A stretch of DNA of 64,000 nucleotides, taken from assembly GCA_043816305.1 (NCBI GenBank), contig JBDRHZ010000043.1, positions 1 to 64,000 on the forward strand. Reading direction: 5' to 3'. Below are positions 1 to 8,208 of the stretch, piece by piece; positions within the stretch are counted from its first letter, which is position 1; every line of letters starts with the position of its first letter. A program made the position numbers and the translations under genes. The notes below the pieces were generated by a model, which saw only the letters and a program-made list of their open reading frames with translations, searched no databases and was not told the DNA's origin. The DNA comes from JAHIVN01 sp018816645. GTDB lineage: Bacteria; Patescibacteriota; Dojkabacteria; JAHIVN01.

Positions 1-55
1 TAGCGTTTTTTATGTAATTTTTGTAAGATATGATTGGAGTCATGGTTGAGACATT

Positions 56-122
56 GGTAATGTAAAGTATTACCCAATTCTCTCACCTGGCTCCATTCCT
101 TTGCAAGTCTTAGGTGGGTAAT
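56..122. other. Overlapping inverted repeats at the left edge
   Basis: The segment GGTAAT (56-61), ATTACCCA (69-76) and TGGGTAAT (115-122) can pair in two mutually exclusive ways, and CACCT/AGGTG adds to the longer arm. No gene is visible in bases 1-201. This could be a structured leader of the downstream HTH gene or part of a recombination site; the sequence does not decide between them. Confidence 0.3.
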
Positions 123-201
123 ATCTTCCCGATGAGTACAGAGTTAGACTTGATAAGTATTTGGATTAAATGTATTATTAAGATGTTAAACAACGATAAA
201 T

Positions 202-366
202 ATGAAGGAAGAAGAATATTATACAATAAAAGAAGTAGCAAAGATGCTCAAGGTAGCGTATTTGACGGTGTATAGGTGGATTAGAGCTGGAAAATTAGAG
301 GCTGTGAAGGCTGGAAAACAATATCGTATAAAAAAAAGGAATCTAGATAAATTTCTTAAAGTATGA
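202..366 (+). CDS. Small HTH excisionase-like DNA-binding protein
   Basis: This is a 54-residue protein of the MerR/excisionase helix-turn-helix type (HTH_17-like). It opens with YYTIKEVAKMLKV and has the typical TVYRWIRAGKL recognition helix followed by a KQYRIKK wing. It is about 35/54 identical to the protein at 7126-7311. Its stop overlaps the next start (ATGA at 363-366), so the two are probably translated together. By family it binds DNA either as a recombination directionality factor or as a local repressor. It lies directly before a membrane protein, as its paralogue lies before the EcoRI genes, so I infer a cassette-linked regulator. Confidence 0.75.
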   Translation: MKEEEYYTIKEVAKMLKVAYLTVYRWIRAGKLEAVKAGKQYRIKKRNLDKFLKV

Positions 367-1427
367 AAAGAAAAAAGAGAAAGAAAAAGGAAGAAAAGAA
401 GAAAAAATTTCCTGATACATTGACAAAGAGTACATTGGCTATGTTAAAGTATCTTTATATAAAGGTCTTCTTACCTACATTAACAACTGTTTTAGCATTT
501 ATTCTTTTTACATATTTATATCAGAATATCTACAAGCTGAATCGTAGTAGATACTCAGCTTTACAGTCATATGAGTTTCTAAATCAATATGTTAAAGAAG
601 ATACATTTTATGAGCTTCTAGATGTTGACTTTTATGGATACAATAAACCAAGCAAGGTTCTTCTACTAAGAGATAAAATAATTATTCTAGATGAAATACA
701 AAAAAATCCATTAGAAAAGTTTATATTTGTTGAGCCAATATATGAAGAGAATTTTATTTTTGAACCTGATTTATTTACTGATGAGAATTCTGATTCGGAA
801 ATTATAAATCAAGTTGAAATTCTAGAGACACAAAAACTGAAACAAAAACTATTATTTTGTATCCACGGAGCAGATAAGAATTGTGCTATTATTTCAACAA
901 ACTACAAGGCAATGTTTCAGATAGATCCATTGATTAACACTTATGATTCAGATATCACCCCGGATTTTTCCTTTGGATTTGATCAAAGTTCTCCTGAATT
1001 ATCTGACATGCCAACGGCATATAAAAATCAAAATAGAACTTCAAAAATTGGGGATTATCCTGTGTCAAAACTTGCTTATGGTTCTGTAGTAATCATTCAA
1101 AATGGGTATCTATTTGTAATCTCACCTGTAAATGAACAAAATGAATTATTCTCAAATATTGATGAGTATATGTCTTCATATGATCTTGGCTTTAGACAAC
1201 AATCATGTGGATATGAATTAAAAGAAAACAGTTTCTTTTTAATGTATAGATGGCAATTAAGTACATGTCTTCGCACTAGTTCTTATATTCCGACAACTAT
1301 TGAACCACTTGAATACAAAAATCGTACATATACTAAGTACAAAGATATTGTTAATGATACTCAAAAATTAATTGATGATCTTTTCCTAAATTACGAATCG
1401 TATGAAAAAAGCAATAATACTAGCTAG
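363..1427 (+). CDS. Orphan membrane-anchored protein
   Basis: The 354-residue product starts with a very basic Lys/Arg-rich segment (residues 2-16), then one hydrophobic helix at about residues 33-52, then a roughly 300-residue extracytoplasmic region with a few cysteines. I do not recognise the family. It is translationally coupled to the HTH gene upstream. Its last 26 bases run, in another frame, through a copy of the 5' end of a serine recombinase gene (1402-1462). The present stop codon is therefore inside that repeat, and the C-terminus may not be original. The location in a recombinase-rich island suggests cargo, possibly defence-related; that is inference. Confidence 0.7.
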   Translation: MKRKKRKKKEEKKKKFPDTLTKSTLAMLKYLYIKVFLPTLTTVLAFILFTYLYQNIYKLNRSRYSALQSYEFLNQYVKEDTFYELLDVDFYGYNKPSKVLLLRDKIIILDEIQKNPLEKFIFVEPIYEENFIFEPDLFTDENSDSEIINQVEILETQKLKQKLLFCIHGADKNCAIISTNYKAMFQIDPLINTYDSDITPDFSFGFDQSSPELSDMPTAYKNQNRTSKIGDYPVSKLAYGSVVIIQNGYLFVISPVNEQNELFSNIDEYMSSYDLGFRQQSCGYELKENSFFLMYRWQLSTCLRTSSYIPTTIEPLEYKNRTYTKYKDIVNDTQKLIDDLFLNYESYEKSNNTS

Positions 1428-1462
1428 AGTATCTACAAAAGAATAGGAAGAAACAGAGCTTT
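1402..1462 (+). pseudogene. Remnant of serine recombinase 5' end (direct repeat copy 1)
   Basis: These 61 bases match the first 61 bases of the recombinase at 3159 with two differences (1444 T vs C, 1457 A vs G). The first difference turns a CAG codon into a TAG stop, so this copy can encode only a 14-residue peptide. After 1462 the similarity ends. The two copies lie 1757 bp apart and flank the nuclease gene. Confidence 0.85.
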
Positions 1463-1569
1463 TATTTCCTTCTGCTAATGATAGACGCAGGCTAGTAAGC
1501 AGTATAGAGTTAAGTTTTCCGATTTAGAGACATTCTTTAAAATACATAAATGATTACTAAACACTTAAA

Positions 1570-3162
1570 ATGCTCAAGCTAGTTCAAGAAGAATTTACAA
1601 AAATAGAATCCGACTTTTCTAGAGTGTTCTATCAGCTTGCAGGAAAACAATTTATACCAGAGAAGTTAGCACTAGAGTACTATAAAGAAAAAGATTATGA
1701 GGGTATCTGGGCTGAAAACGATTACTGGAATACTGTATTATCATTGCTTTTTTGGGATGTAATTTTCGCAAAGGTTCGAGGAGCTGTAGCTTTCTCGAGA
1801 AACGGTGTATTAGAAGAACCAGATCCTATGTATCCTCAGGATAAAGAAATATTTGATAAGATGTTTCTTTCTTTCATAAAGATGAATGGTATGCCACATG
1901 ACATGTTTTCGAAACATTTTGCTATAAATAGAATTGAGTTAATCAAAGCCAGATATAAGCAGTTAACTAATATTAAAATCTCCGAAAGACTAAAAGAGGC
2001 ATATCAAAAATATAAGGGAAAAAATTGCAGACTAATCAATGATTGGAACAAATATTCATTATCTGAACTAATAGCACCAATAAAGGTCTTAGATAAAAGA
2101 ATACTGCTAAGGATACTTTTACGTTTGATAATAAACATAAGTGAGAACAGATCAGGTTTCCCTGACTTATTAGTTTTTAAGAATAATGAAATAAGGTTTG
2201 TTGAAGTTAAAAGTGAGAATGATACTCTTTCTCAAAACCAAATCAACTGGATTACTTTCTTAAATCTGGATTTAGATCAATCTGTAGATATATTTCTTAT
2301 AAACCATACACCAAGTAAATTAAGTAAAATTGAAGAAAGCTTTAAAATATTACTCCTACCAATTAAAATCGAAATTGGAGATACATCTTCGGGAAAAAGA
2401 AACGAAATGATTAGTTTATTTCGATCTCGACCAGATTATAGCGAAATTAAAAATAGGCCAACTGCGTCTTTCCCGATACAGCATGAAGAATTAGAAGAAA
2501 TCATTAAAACAGTTGGACGCTGGAAAACCTCAAAGTTTTTTGTAGGTGGAATTGAGTACACCTCGGACCAAATCAAAAATGTAATTTATGAGTATCATAG
2601 TAACAAAAATTTCAATCTAGAGAATTACAACTTTTGGGCAGGTTATGATACTTCTTATGGTTGTAATAATTTAGAGATTGCTTATGCCAATGACCAAGAC
2701 TGGAAAAAATTTGGATACATAGATACCACAACCAAAGAATGGGTCTTTGATTTGAAGAAAATTAAAGAAGTTGTAGAAAATCAATTAGAAGAAAATATTT
2801 TATGCCCTTACATTGACTCTAAAAGAGTTAAAAAAGATTTTTTAAAATTACCAGAACGAATAGACCCGAAGAAAGATGATTTGTGGGGCTTTATTGATAA
2901 TAACAGGAACAGATGGATTTATAATAAAGATAAGTGGATTACTGATTATTCTGAATCAACCTTTCCTGGAATAAATTCAATTGTTGGAGTAACCCGACTT
3001 AATAAAGAAGATAGTCAAGAGATTATTCAAAAACAATATAACTCTTGTTCAACGTATGATTCCGAAATTGAGATAAAAGTTAGTCCGCAAACTAGAAAAA
3101 AAGGGTCAGGCTGTTTAGGTATCTTTATAGTTTTGGTTATGTTACTAATAATTACTTTATGA
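1570..3162 (+). CDS. PD-(D/E)XK (VRR-NUC-like) nuclease with C-terminal membrane anchor
   Basis: The protein has 530 residues. Around residues 198-225 there is a nuclease core, FPDLLVF followed by FVEVKSEND and SQNQINW. D199, E212 and K214 fit the metal-binding PD-(D/E)XK pattern, and the spacing resembles the VRR-NUC family seen in phage and FAN1-like nucleases. Flanking regions are unrecognised. The last 20 residues are a hydrophobic helix after a Lys/Gly-rich hinge, implying a tail-anchored membrane nuclease, which is unusual for a DNA enzyme. Its stop overlaps the recombinase start (ATGA). It sits between the 61-bp direct repeats and is a plausible anti-phage or anti-plasmid effector, but no such role is shown. 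Confidence 0.7.
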   Translation: MLKLVQEEFTKIESDFSRVFYQLAGKQFIPEKLALEYYKEKDYEGIWAENDYWNTVLSLLFWDVIFAKVRGAVAFSRNGVLEEPDPMYPQDKEIFDKMFLSFIKMNGMPHDMFSKHFAINRIELIKARYKQLTNIKISERLKEAYQKYKGKNCRLINDWNKYSLSELIAPIKVLDKRILLRILLRLIINISENRSGFPDLLVFKNNEIRFVEVKSENDTLSQNQINWITFLNLDLDQSVDIFLINHTPSKLSKIEESFKILLLPIKIEIGDTSSGKRNEMISLFRSRPDYSEIKNRPTASFPIQHEELEEIIKTVGRWKTSKFFVGGIEYTSDQIKNVIYEYHSNKNFNLENYNFWAGYDTSYGCNNLEIAYANDQDWKKFGYIDTTTKEWVFDLKKIKEVVENQLEENILCPYIDSKRVKKDFLKLPERIDPKKDDLWGFIDNNRNRWIYNKDKWITDYSESTFPGINSIVGVTRLNKEDSQEIIQKQYNSCSTYDSEIEIKVSPQTRKKGSGCLGIFIVLVMLLIITL

Positions 3163-3219
3163 AAAAAGCAATAATACTAGCTAGAGTATCTACAAAAGAA
3201 CAGGAAGAAACAGGGCTTT
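3159..3219 (+). repeat. Direct repeat copy 2 (intact recombinase 5' end)
   Basis: This is the intact partner of the repeat at 1402-1462. Recombination between the copies would remove 1757 bp, including the whole nuclease gene, and fuse the membrane-protein gene to the recombinase. Confidence 0.85.
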
Positions 3220-4709
3220 CGATAGAAAAAATCCAGCTTCCCCAGATGCGCCAGTACGCAAAAGATAAAGACTTTGAAGTAGTTAAAGAGTTCATATTCC
3301 AAGAAACCGCAAGCGACAAACTGAGAAAGCAGTTTGATGCTATGATCGAATTCCTGCAGAAAGATCATACTGTAGTTGCAATCATAGGATTCCGAGTAGA
3401 CCGTCTGACAAGGAACTTCCGAGACGCTGTTAAGATGGACGAATTGAGGCAGAACTATGACAAGGAGCTCCATTTCGTAAACGATCATTTGGTCCTGACA
3501 AAGGATACTCACGGGACCAAAATAACTGAATGGGATACAAAAGTATATCTTGCTAAACAGCTGATAAACAGGTGTCAGGAAGATGCTTACAATACCCATC
3601 TAAGCAAGCTTGAAGCGGGAGAGCTATATGGAAAAGCTTCCTATGGATACGAAAATTATACCGACAAGGATGGGAATCAGTCTGTTAGAAAGGTCCCTTT
3701 TGAAGCAGGTATAGTCAAGAAGATATTTGATCTTTATACTACAGGAGCTTACTCGTATCTCAAAATCACAATTGAACTGAATGAAGAATTCAACACAAAC
3801 CTATATAAAGGCAAAGTCGAAAAAATCATCAATAATCCATTCTATTACGGGATGATGAGATATAAAGACAAGCTGTATCCTCATAAATACGAGATTGTGA
3901 TAAAGGAAAATGTTTTCAATATAGCAAGAGATATCCGTGAGGGAAGAACTAAAACGGATCATAAAAGTAAATTTGAAGGTAAAACAGGGCTTTTTAGAGG
4001 GTTGATTCACTGTGCTAAGTGCGGTTGTGCTTTCAGTCCTTGTACGAACAGACACTTTAAGAATGGCAGTGAAGTCAAGAGCGAATCTTACTATTACTGT
4101 ACTAACGCAATACATAAACACAAGAAACTCCCTAGAGGTACAAACGATTATAAACTCACTGAGCAACTTACAAAGTTGTTCGAGTCGATTAAGGTCCCTA
4201 AAAAGGATTTCGATATGATTATTAAGACCCTCACAGAGTCTCATGAAGGAAAGAAGGAGTTTATAAAAACAGAAGTTGCTAACTGTAGGAAACAGATAGA
4301 CAGATTTGAAGACATGATAGAGGAAGCATACGAAGACAAATGTGCAGGTAGTATTACTCAGGATCAATATGACAAATACAGCAGTAAATGGCGTAAGAAG
4401 CAGGATGCCTATAAGGCACGTCTGGAAACAATCTATAAAGCAGACAAGGAGTACTATATTACTGCTAAATTAATACTTCTTCTTGCCAAAGAAAGTAAGA
4501 GATTATTCAAGGTTTCGAAGCCTGATGAAAAACGGCAGATTATAACACTCACACTTCGAAACCTAGTGGTAAAAGACGGAAAGCTATATGGACAGTGGAA
4601 AAATCCATTCGACAAGATATTCAAAGCTAAGAAAGGTAACACCTGGGGTCGGTTGTGGAAAGAAATTAGAACCGCAATGATGAGCTATTATTTGAATATG
4701 GGTATCTAA
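3159..4709 (+). CDS. Large serine recombinase
   Basis: The 516-residue protein begins with the resolvase catalytic domain: ILARVSTKEQ carries the nucleophile S11, and GFRVDRLTRN holds catalytic Arg residues. A recombinase domain follows, then a zinc beta-ribbon (CAKCGCAF ... YYCTNAIHKH, about residues 285-325) and a long charged coiled-coil. This is the order of large serine integrases and transposon recombinases. By family it cuts both strands at att-like sites through a 5'-phosphoserine link. The nuclease gene immediately upstream is coupled through ATGA. It is unrelated in detail to the second serine recombinase at 12512. Confidence 0.92.
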   Translation: MKKAIILARVSTKEQEETGLSIEKIQLPQMRQYAKDKDFEVVKEFIFQETASDKLRKQFDAMIEFLQKDHTVVAIIGFRVDRLTRNFRDAVKMDELRQNYDKELHFVNDHLVLTKDTHGTKITEWDTKVYLAKQLINRCQEDAYNTHLSKLEAGELYGKASYGYENYTDKDGNQSVRKVPFEAGIVKKIFDLYTTGAYSYLKITIELNEEFNTNLYKGKVEKIINNPFYYGMMRYKDKLYPHKYEIVIKENVFNIARDIREGRTKTDHKSKFEGKTGLFRGLIHCAKCGCAFSPCTNRHFKNGSEVKSESYYYCTNAIHKHKKLPRGTNDYKLTEQLTKLFESIKVPKKDFDMIIKTLTESHEGKKEFIKTEVANCRKQIDRFEDMIEEAYEDKCAGSITQDQYDKYSSKWRKKQDAYKARLETIYKADKEYYITAKLILLLAKESKRLFKVSKPDEKRQIITLTLRNLVVKDGKLYGQWKNPFDKIFKAKKGNTWGRLWKEIRTAMMSYYLNMGI

Positions 4710-4710
4710 G

Positions 4711-7068
4711 TTATTGAGTAGTAGATTCTTCTCTTAAATAGATATATTGAGAGTTATAGCACATATCTTCTAGGCTAAGTGCATATTTCTTTGGCAGTCT
4801 CTCGGTTTCTTCTAAATCCCAGTAAGGTTCGTATGGCTCAAGCTCTTTATTTGTAAGTAATACAAAATGTCTATCCTCTTCATTAAGTTTCTTGAATAGA
4901 CTAAGTTCTGAATCCTTAAACGAATCATTGGTTTTAGAAAGGATGATATAACAATCTATTCCAAGATCATTTAATTTATCTTGTAAATGTTTAAGATTAT
5001 TTACATCCTTAGTATCAATATCTTCCTGATTTTTCTTCTTTTTACCTTCACTTTTGCATTCAGCAATACCAAATTCAATTTTCCCGTGTTTGATACTTAA
5101 CACAGCAAAATCTACTTCACATTTAATATCGCCTTCTAGATTCATAGCTGTTGAGTAGATTATTTCTCCGTCATGAATTATACGTTGTAGTGTCAATAGA
5201 GTGAGCACAACGGGGATAGCTCCTTCTTGGTTATTGCTCTTTGAGAATAAGCCACTCTTGGTAAAGGTAAAGTATTTATTAACAACACCTTGTATGTCAT
5301 CAACAATATATTGAGACATTGAGTGTTCATATTTACAATACTGGCAAGTATAGGTTCCTTCATAATTGCTAAGTTTAATATTCTCATTTAACCCACAATT
5401 TCTGCACTTGAAATTCTTTCGTGCAAAAAAACGATGGTAGAATTTTAGGTGTGGTCTAAGAATATTCTTTTTAATTAAAAAATTTAGGGTAGATTGAGTG
5501 TCTAGCGTTTTTTTGTCTCGGGCTTCTATATATAGTCCCTCGTAATTCTTAAACTGACCTTTATTCCAAATTGTTCTAGTAGCATCACTCCATTTGATTT
5601 TCATATTAGGTGTTAATTGCTTTAGTAATTCCCTTACTCCTCTTATCTTGAAAACCCGACAAGCTTCTAGGGGATGCTGCTCCCTCATGCTGGTAATGAT
5701 TTGGTCTGTAAGTAAACCTGATTGATTTACTTGAGCTTTGTATCCTGCGAGTCTAAATATCTCTTTAATTATTTTTTCATGTTTTATTGGTCTGACTTCA
5801 AGATTATTATCATCTGTTTTAATAATCAATCCAATTCCACCATCCCCGACTCTGACTGTCCATGGGTCAAAACACATCTCCCTGCTATAAAATTCATTTA
5901 ATTCACGCAGAAAAGGCAGTTTGAAAGTGCGTCTTGGATGGAAAGTTTCAGTAATTGGATTTATCTCTGCCACTAAAGATTGTTGTGAATCAAACCCCTC
6001 TACCAAAAACTTCTTTTCTGGTAGTGCGAAAGAGACACTATAGCTATCATAGCTTTTTTCAATGTGTGCTAGTGTCCGCTCAGACTTGAAATAAAAGTCC
6101 TTGGGTTTAATATTTAAGCCATTCCAAGAATGCTCATCGCAGTGCGATAAAGAAAAATGCTTATTTGAAATGGTAAAGTTTTTAAGAATTGCTGAAATAT
6201 CTTCATGTCTATCCTGATGGTAAACTGCAATAGATTCAGTTATATTTGGGTTTCTATTTGGTCTTTTATCAAGTTTTGATAAATAGGACTGAATATAGTC
6301 TTTGAATCTTGAAATATCATTCTTGGGTAGGAATTTTATAGAAAGTCCCGAAGCACGTAAATTCCAGAAGTTAACCAAGTCTATGAATTTTTGTTCTTCT
6401 CCAATATATATACCGTCTTCTCTAAAGCCGCCACCATAACCATTTAATTCAAGCCCAGTTGCTATTATTGGTGTTATTTTTTTAGATAAATCTTTGGGTA
6501 AACCCGTGCTCACATCAAGTTTATCTATTTTCGATTTTAGTCCCTTTTCAAAGGCTTCCTTATAGTTATCTCTAAGATTATAAGCGTCAGGGAAGTAACC
6601 AAACATAAGTGAAAATAAGGAAGAATATTTATCAGCAGAGTCCCAGTCTAATAGTAAACAATTGCTTTTGAATTTCTTGCCAGTATGCCTAAACTCTTTT
6701 TCCCAATAAAAGTTCACAATACTCAATGAATCTAAATATGCTAACAAATTCTTCTTTGTGTGCCAGTCCTCATAGAAAATCCTTTCGCCTATGTGACTAG
6801 GGTCTCGGAGATATGGTAGTTCATCATAAATAGTTTGTATTTCCGAAGTCTCTGAAACTTTATAAAGTACATCTGCATTAAAAAGCTTTAGTAACTGATT
6901 CACATGATCTCTATTACTTGGAGAAACAGGGATTATTGGATTATAAATTCCTCCCCACAATAATGTATTGATACCTGCAACTTTAACTAGTCCATCAATA
7001 TCACCTTTCTCAACTAGGAAAGCTACTTTAATAGGTCTATATTTTACAAATACAGTTGAAGTTGCCAT
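4711..7068 (-). CDS. Large orphan protein with zinc ribbon and PD-(D/E)XK-like C-terminus
   Basis: I place the start at ATG 7068; a perfect AAAGGAGGT ribosome-binding site lies about 12 bases upstream, which rules out the longer open frame. The product is about 785 residues. A four-cysteine zinc ribbon (CRNCG ... CQYCK) lies near residues 555-585. Near 650-690, VDFAVL then FGIAECKSEGK resemble the D...ExK core of restriction-endonuclease-fold proteins. The N-terminal 500 residues match nothing I can name. It reads divergently from the HTH/EcoRI cassette, leaving 57 bp between starts. A defence nuclease is the most natural guess; Zn ribbon plus nuclease fold is all that the sequence supports. 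Confidence 0.65.
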   Translation of the reverse strand: MATSTVFVKYRPIKVAFLVEKGDIDGLVKVAGINTLLWGGIYNPIIPVSPSNRDHVNQLLKLFNADVLYKVSETSEIQTIYDELPYLRDPSHIGERIFYEDWHTKKNLLAYLDSLSIVNFYWEKEFRHTGKKFKSNCLLLDWDSADKYSSLFSLMFGYFPDAYNLRDNYKEAFEKGLKSKIDKLDVSTGLPKDLSKKITPIIATGLELNGYGGGFREDGIYIGEEQKFIDLVNFWNLRASGLSIKFLPKNDISRFKDYIQSYLSKLDKRPNRNPNITESIAVYHQDRHEDISAILKNFTISNKHFSLSHCDEHSWNGLNIKPKDFYFKSERTLAHIEKSYDSYSVSFALPEKKFLVEGFDSQQSLVAEINPITETFHPRRTFKLPFLRELNEFYSREMCFDPWTVRVGDGGIGLIIKTDDNNLEVRPIKHEKIIKEIFRLAGYKAQVNQSGLLTDQIITSMREQHPLEACRVFKIRGVRELLKQLTPNMKIKWSDATRTIWNKGQFKNYEGLYIEARDKKTLDTQSTLNFLIKKNILRPHLKFYHRFFARKNFKCRNCGLNENIKLSNYEGTYTCQYCKYEHSMSQYIVDDIQGVVNKYFTFTKSGLFSKSNNQEGAIPVVLTLLTLQRIIHDGEIIYSTAMNLEGDIKCEVDFAVLSIKHGKIEFGIAECKSEGKKKKNQEDIDTKDVNNLKHLQDKLNDLGIDCYIILSKTNDSFKDSELSLFKKLNEEDRHFVLLTNKELEPYEPYWDLEETERLPKKYALSLEDMCYNSQYIYLREESTTQ

Positions 7069-7125
7069 AATGACTATTATACCTCCTTTGTTATATAATG
7101 ATAAAGAAACGTAACTAAACATAAG

Positions 7126-7311
7126 ATGAAAAAAGAACAATACTATACAATCAAAGAAGTTGCCGAAATACTGAAAGTTGCGTATTTAACTGTTTACCGT
7201 TGGGTCAAGGATGAGAAAATTGGAGCGTATCAGTTAGGCAAGGAATACAGAATCAAAAAAGTTGATTTGGACAAGTTTATGGAAAGCTCAAAATATAAGA
7301 TTAAAAATTAA
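7126..7311 (+). CDS. Small HTH excisionase-like protein
   Basis: This 61-residue paralogue of the 202-366 product (about 65 percent identical) has the same YYTIKEVAEILKV / LTVYRWVKD helix-turn-helix and EYRIKK wing. It stands 31 bp before the EcoRI endonuclease gene, where some restriction systems carry a controller gene. Because the same protein also precedes an unrelated cargo gene, a role tied to the cassette or to recombination is as likely as restriction control. Confidence 0.75.
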   Translation: MKKEQYYTIKEVAEILKVAYLTVYRWVKDEKIGAYQLGKEYRIKKVDLDKFMESSKYKIKN

Positions 7312-7342
7312 ATATTAAAATAAATATAACTATAAAAATGCT

Positions 7343-8182
7343 ATGGCTAAAAAGAATCAATCAAAAAGACTAACAAATCAACATAAAGAATCTCAGGGTG
7401 TTGTTGGTATATTCGGAGACAAAGCAAAGTTACATGATGTAGCAGTCAGCAAAATTTCACACATTGTTATTAAACAGTTAGAAAAAGAATATCCTCAATT
7501 ATCTTTTAGATATAGGGTTAGCATACGAAAAGAAGAAATTAACGAAGCATTAAAAAAACTTGATTCAGGACTAGGACAAACACTGTTTGTACCAAATTCA
7601 AGTATTAAGCCTGATGGTGGAATAATTGAAGTAAAGGATGATACAGGCAATTGGAGAATTGTGCTTGTAACTGAAGCAAAACATCAAGGGAAAGACATAG
7701 AGAATATCAAAAAAGGTAATTTAGTTGGTAAGAATAATAATCAAGATTTGATGGCTGCTGGTAATGCAATAGAAAGGTCTCATAAAAATATATCAGAAAT
7801 TGCAAATTTCATGTTATCTGAATCTCACTTTCCTTATATCCTGTTTCTTGAAGGTTCAAATTTCTTAACAGAAACGATCTCAATTACAAGACCTGATGGA
7901 AGGATTGTGACGCTTGAATATAATTCAGGAATGTTAAATAGAATAGATAGGCTAACATCAGCAAACTATGGTATGCCAATCAACACAAATTTATGCAAAA
8001 ACAAATTTATCAAGCACAAGGATAAAACAATCATGCTTCAAGCAACTTCAATATATACGCAAGGGAAAGGAGATAAATGGGATGCCGAAGAAATGTTTAA
8101 CGTTATGATTGACGTTTCTAAAACATCTCTTAAAGTTCTAGGTAGCGAAATATTTAATCAGATAACTAAGGCGAACACCTGA
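7343..8182 (+). CDS. ecoRIR: Type II restriction endonuclease, EcoRI family
   Basis: The 279-residue protein is recognisably EcoRI/RsrI along its whole length (EcoRI has 277). The catalytic residues fall at exactly the EcoRI positions: D91 (IKPDGG), E111 and K113 (VTEAKHQGKD). The signature segments ERSHKNISEIANFMLSES and LEGSNFLTE are also present. EcoRI cuts GAATTC. The gene lies 26 bp before the matching methyltransferase in the same order as on the E. coli EcoRI plasmid. There is no frameshift or missing motif, so it is probably active. The window contains ordinary numbers of GAATTC sites (for example 3348 and 17625), so protection by the methylase would be needed. Confidence 0.97.
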   Translation: MAKKNQSKRLTNQHKESQGVVGIFGDKAKLHDVAVSKISHIVIKQLEKEYPQLSFRYRVSIRKEEINEALKKLDSGLGQTLFVPNSSIKPDGGIIEVKDDTGNWRIVLVTEAKHQGKDIENIKKGNLVGKNNNQDLMAAGNAIERSHKNISEIANFMLSESHFPYILFLEGSNFLTETISITRPDGRIVTLEYNSGMLNRIDRLTSANYGMPINTNLCKNKFIKHKDKTIMLQATSIYTQGKGDKWDAEEMFNVMIDVSKTSLKVLGSEIFNQITKANT

Positions 8183-8208
8183 CTTACTTAATTAGATACA
8201 GTTTGATT

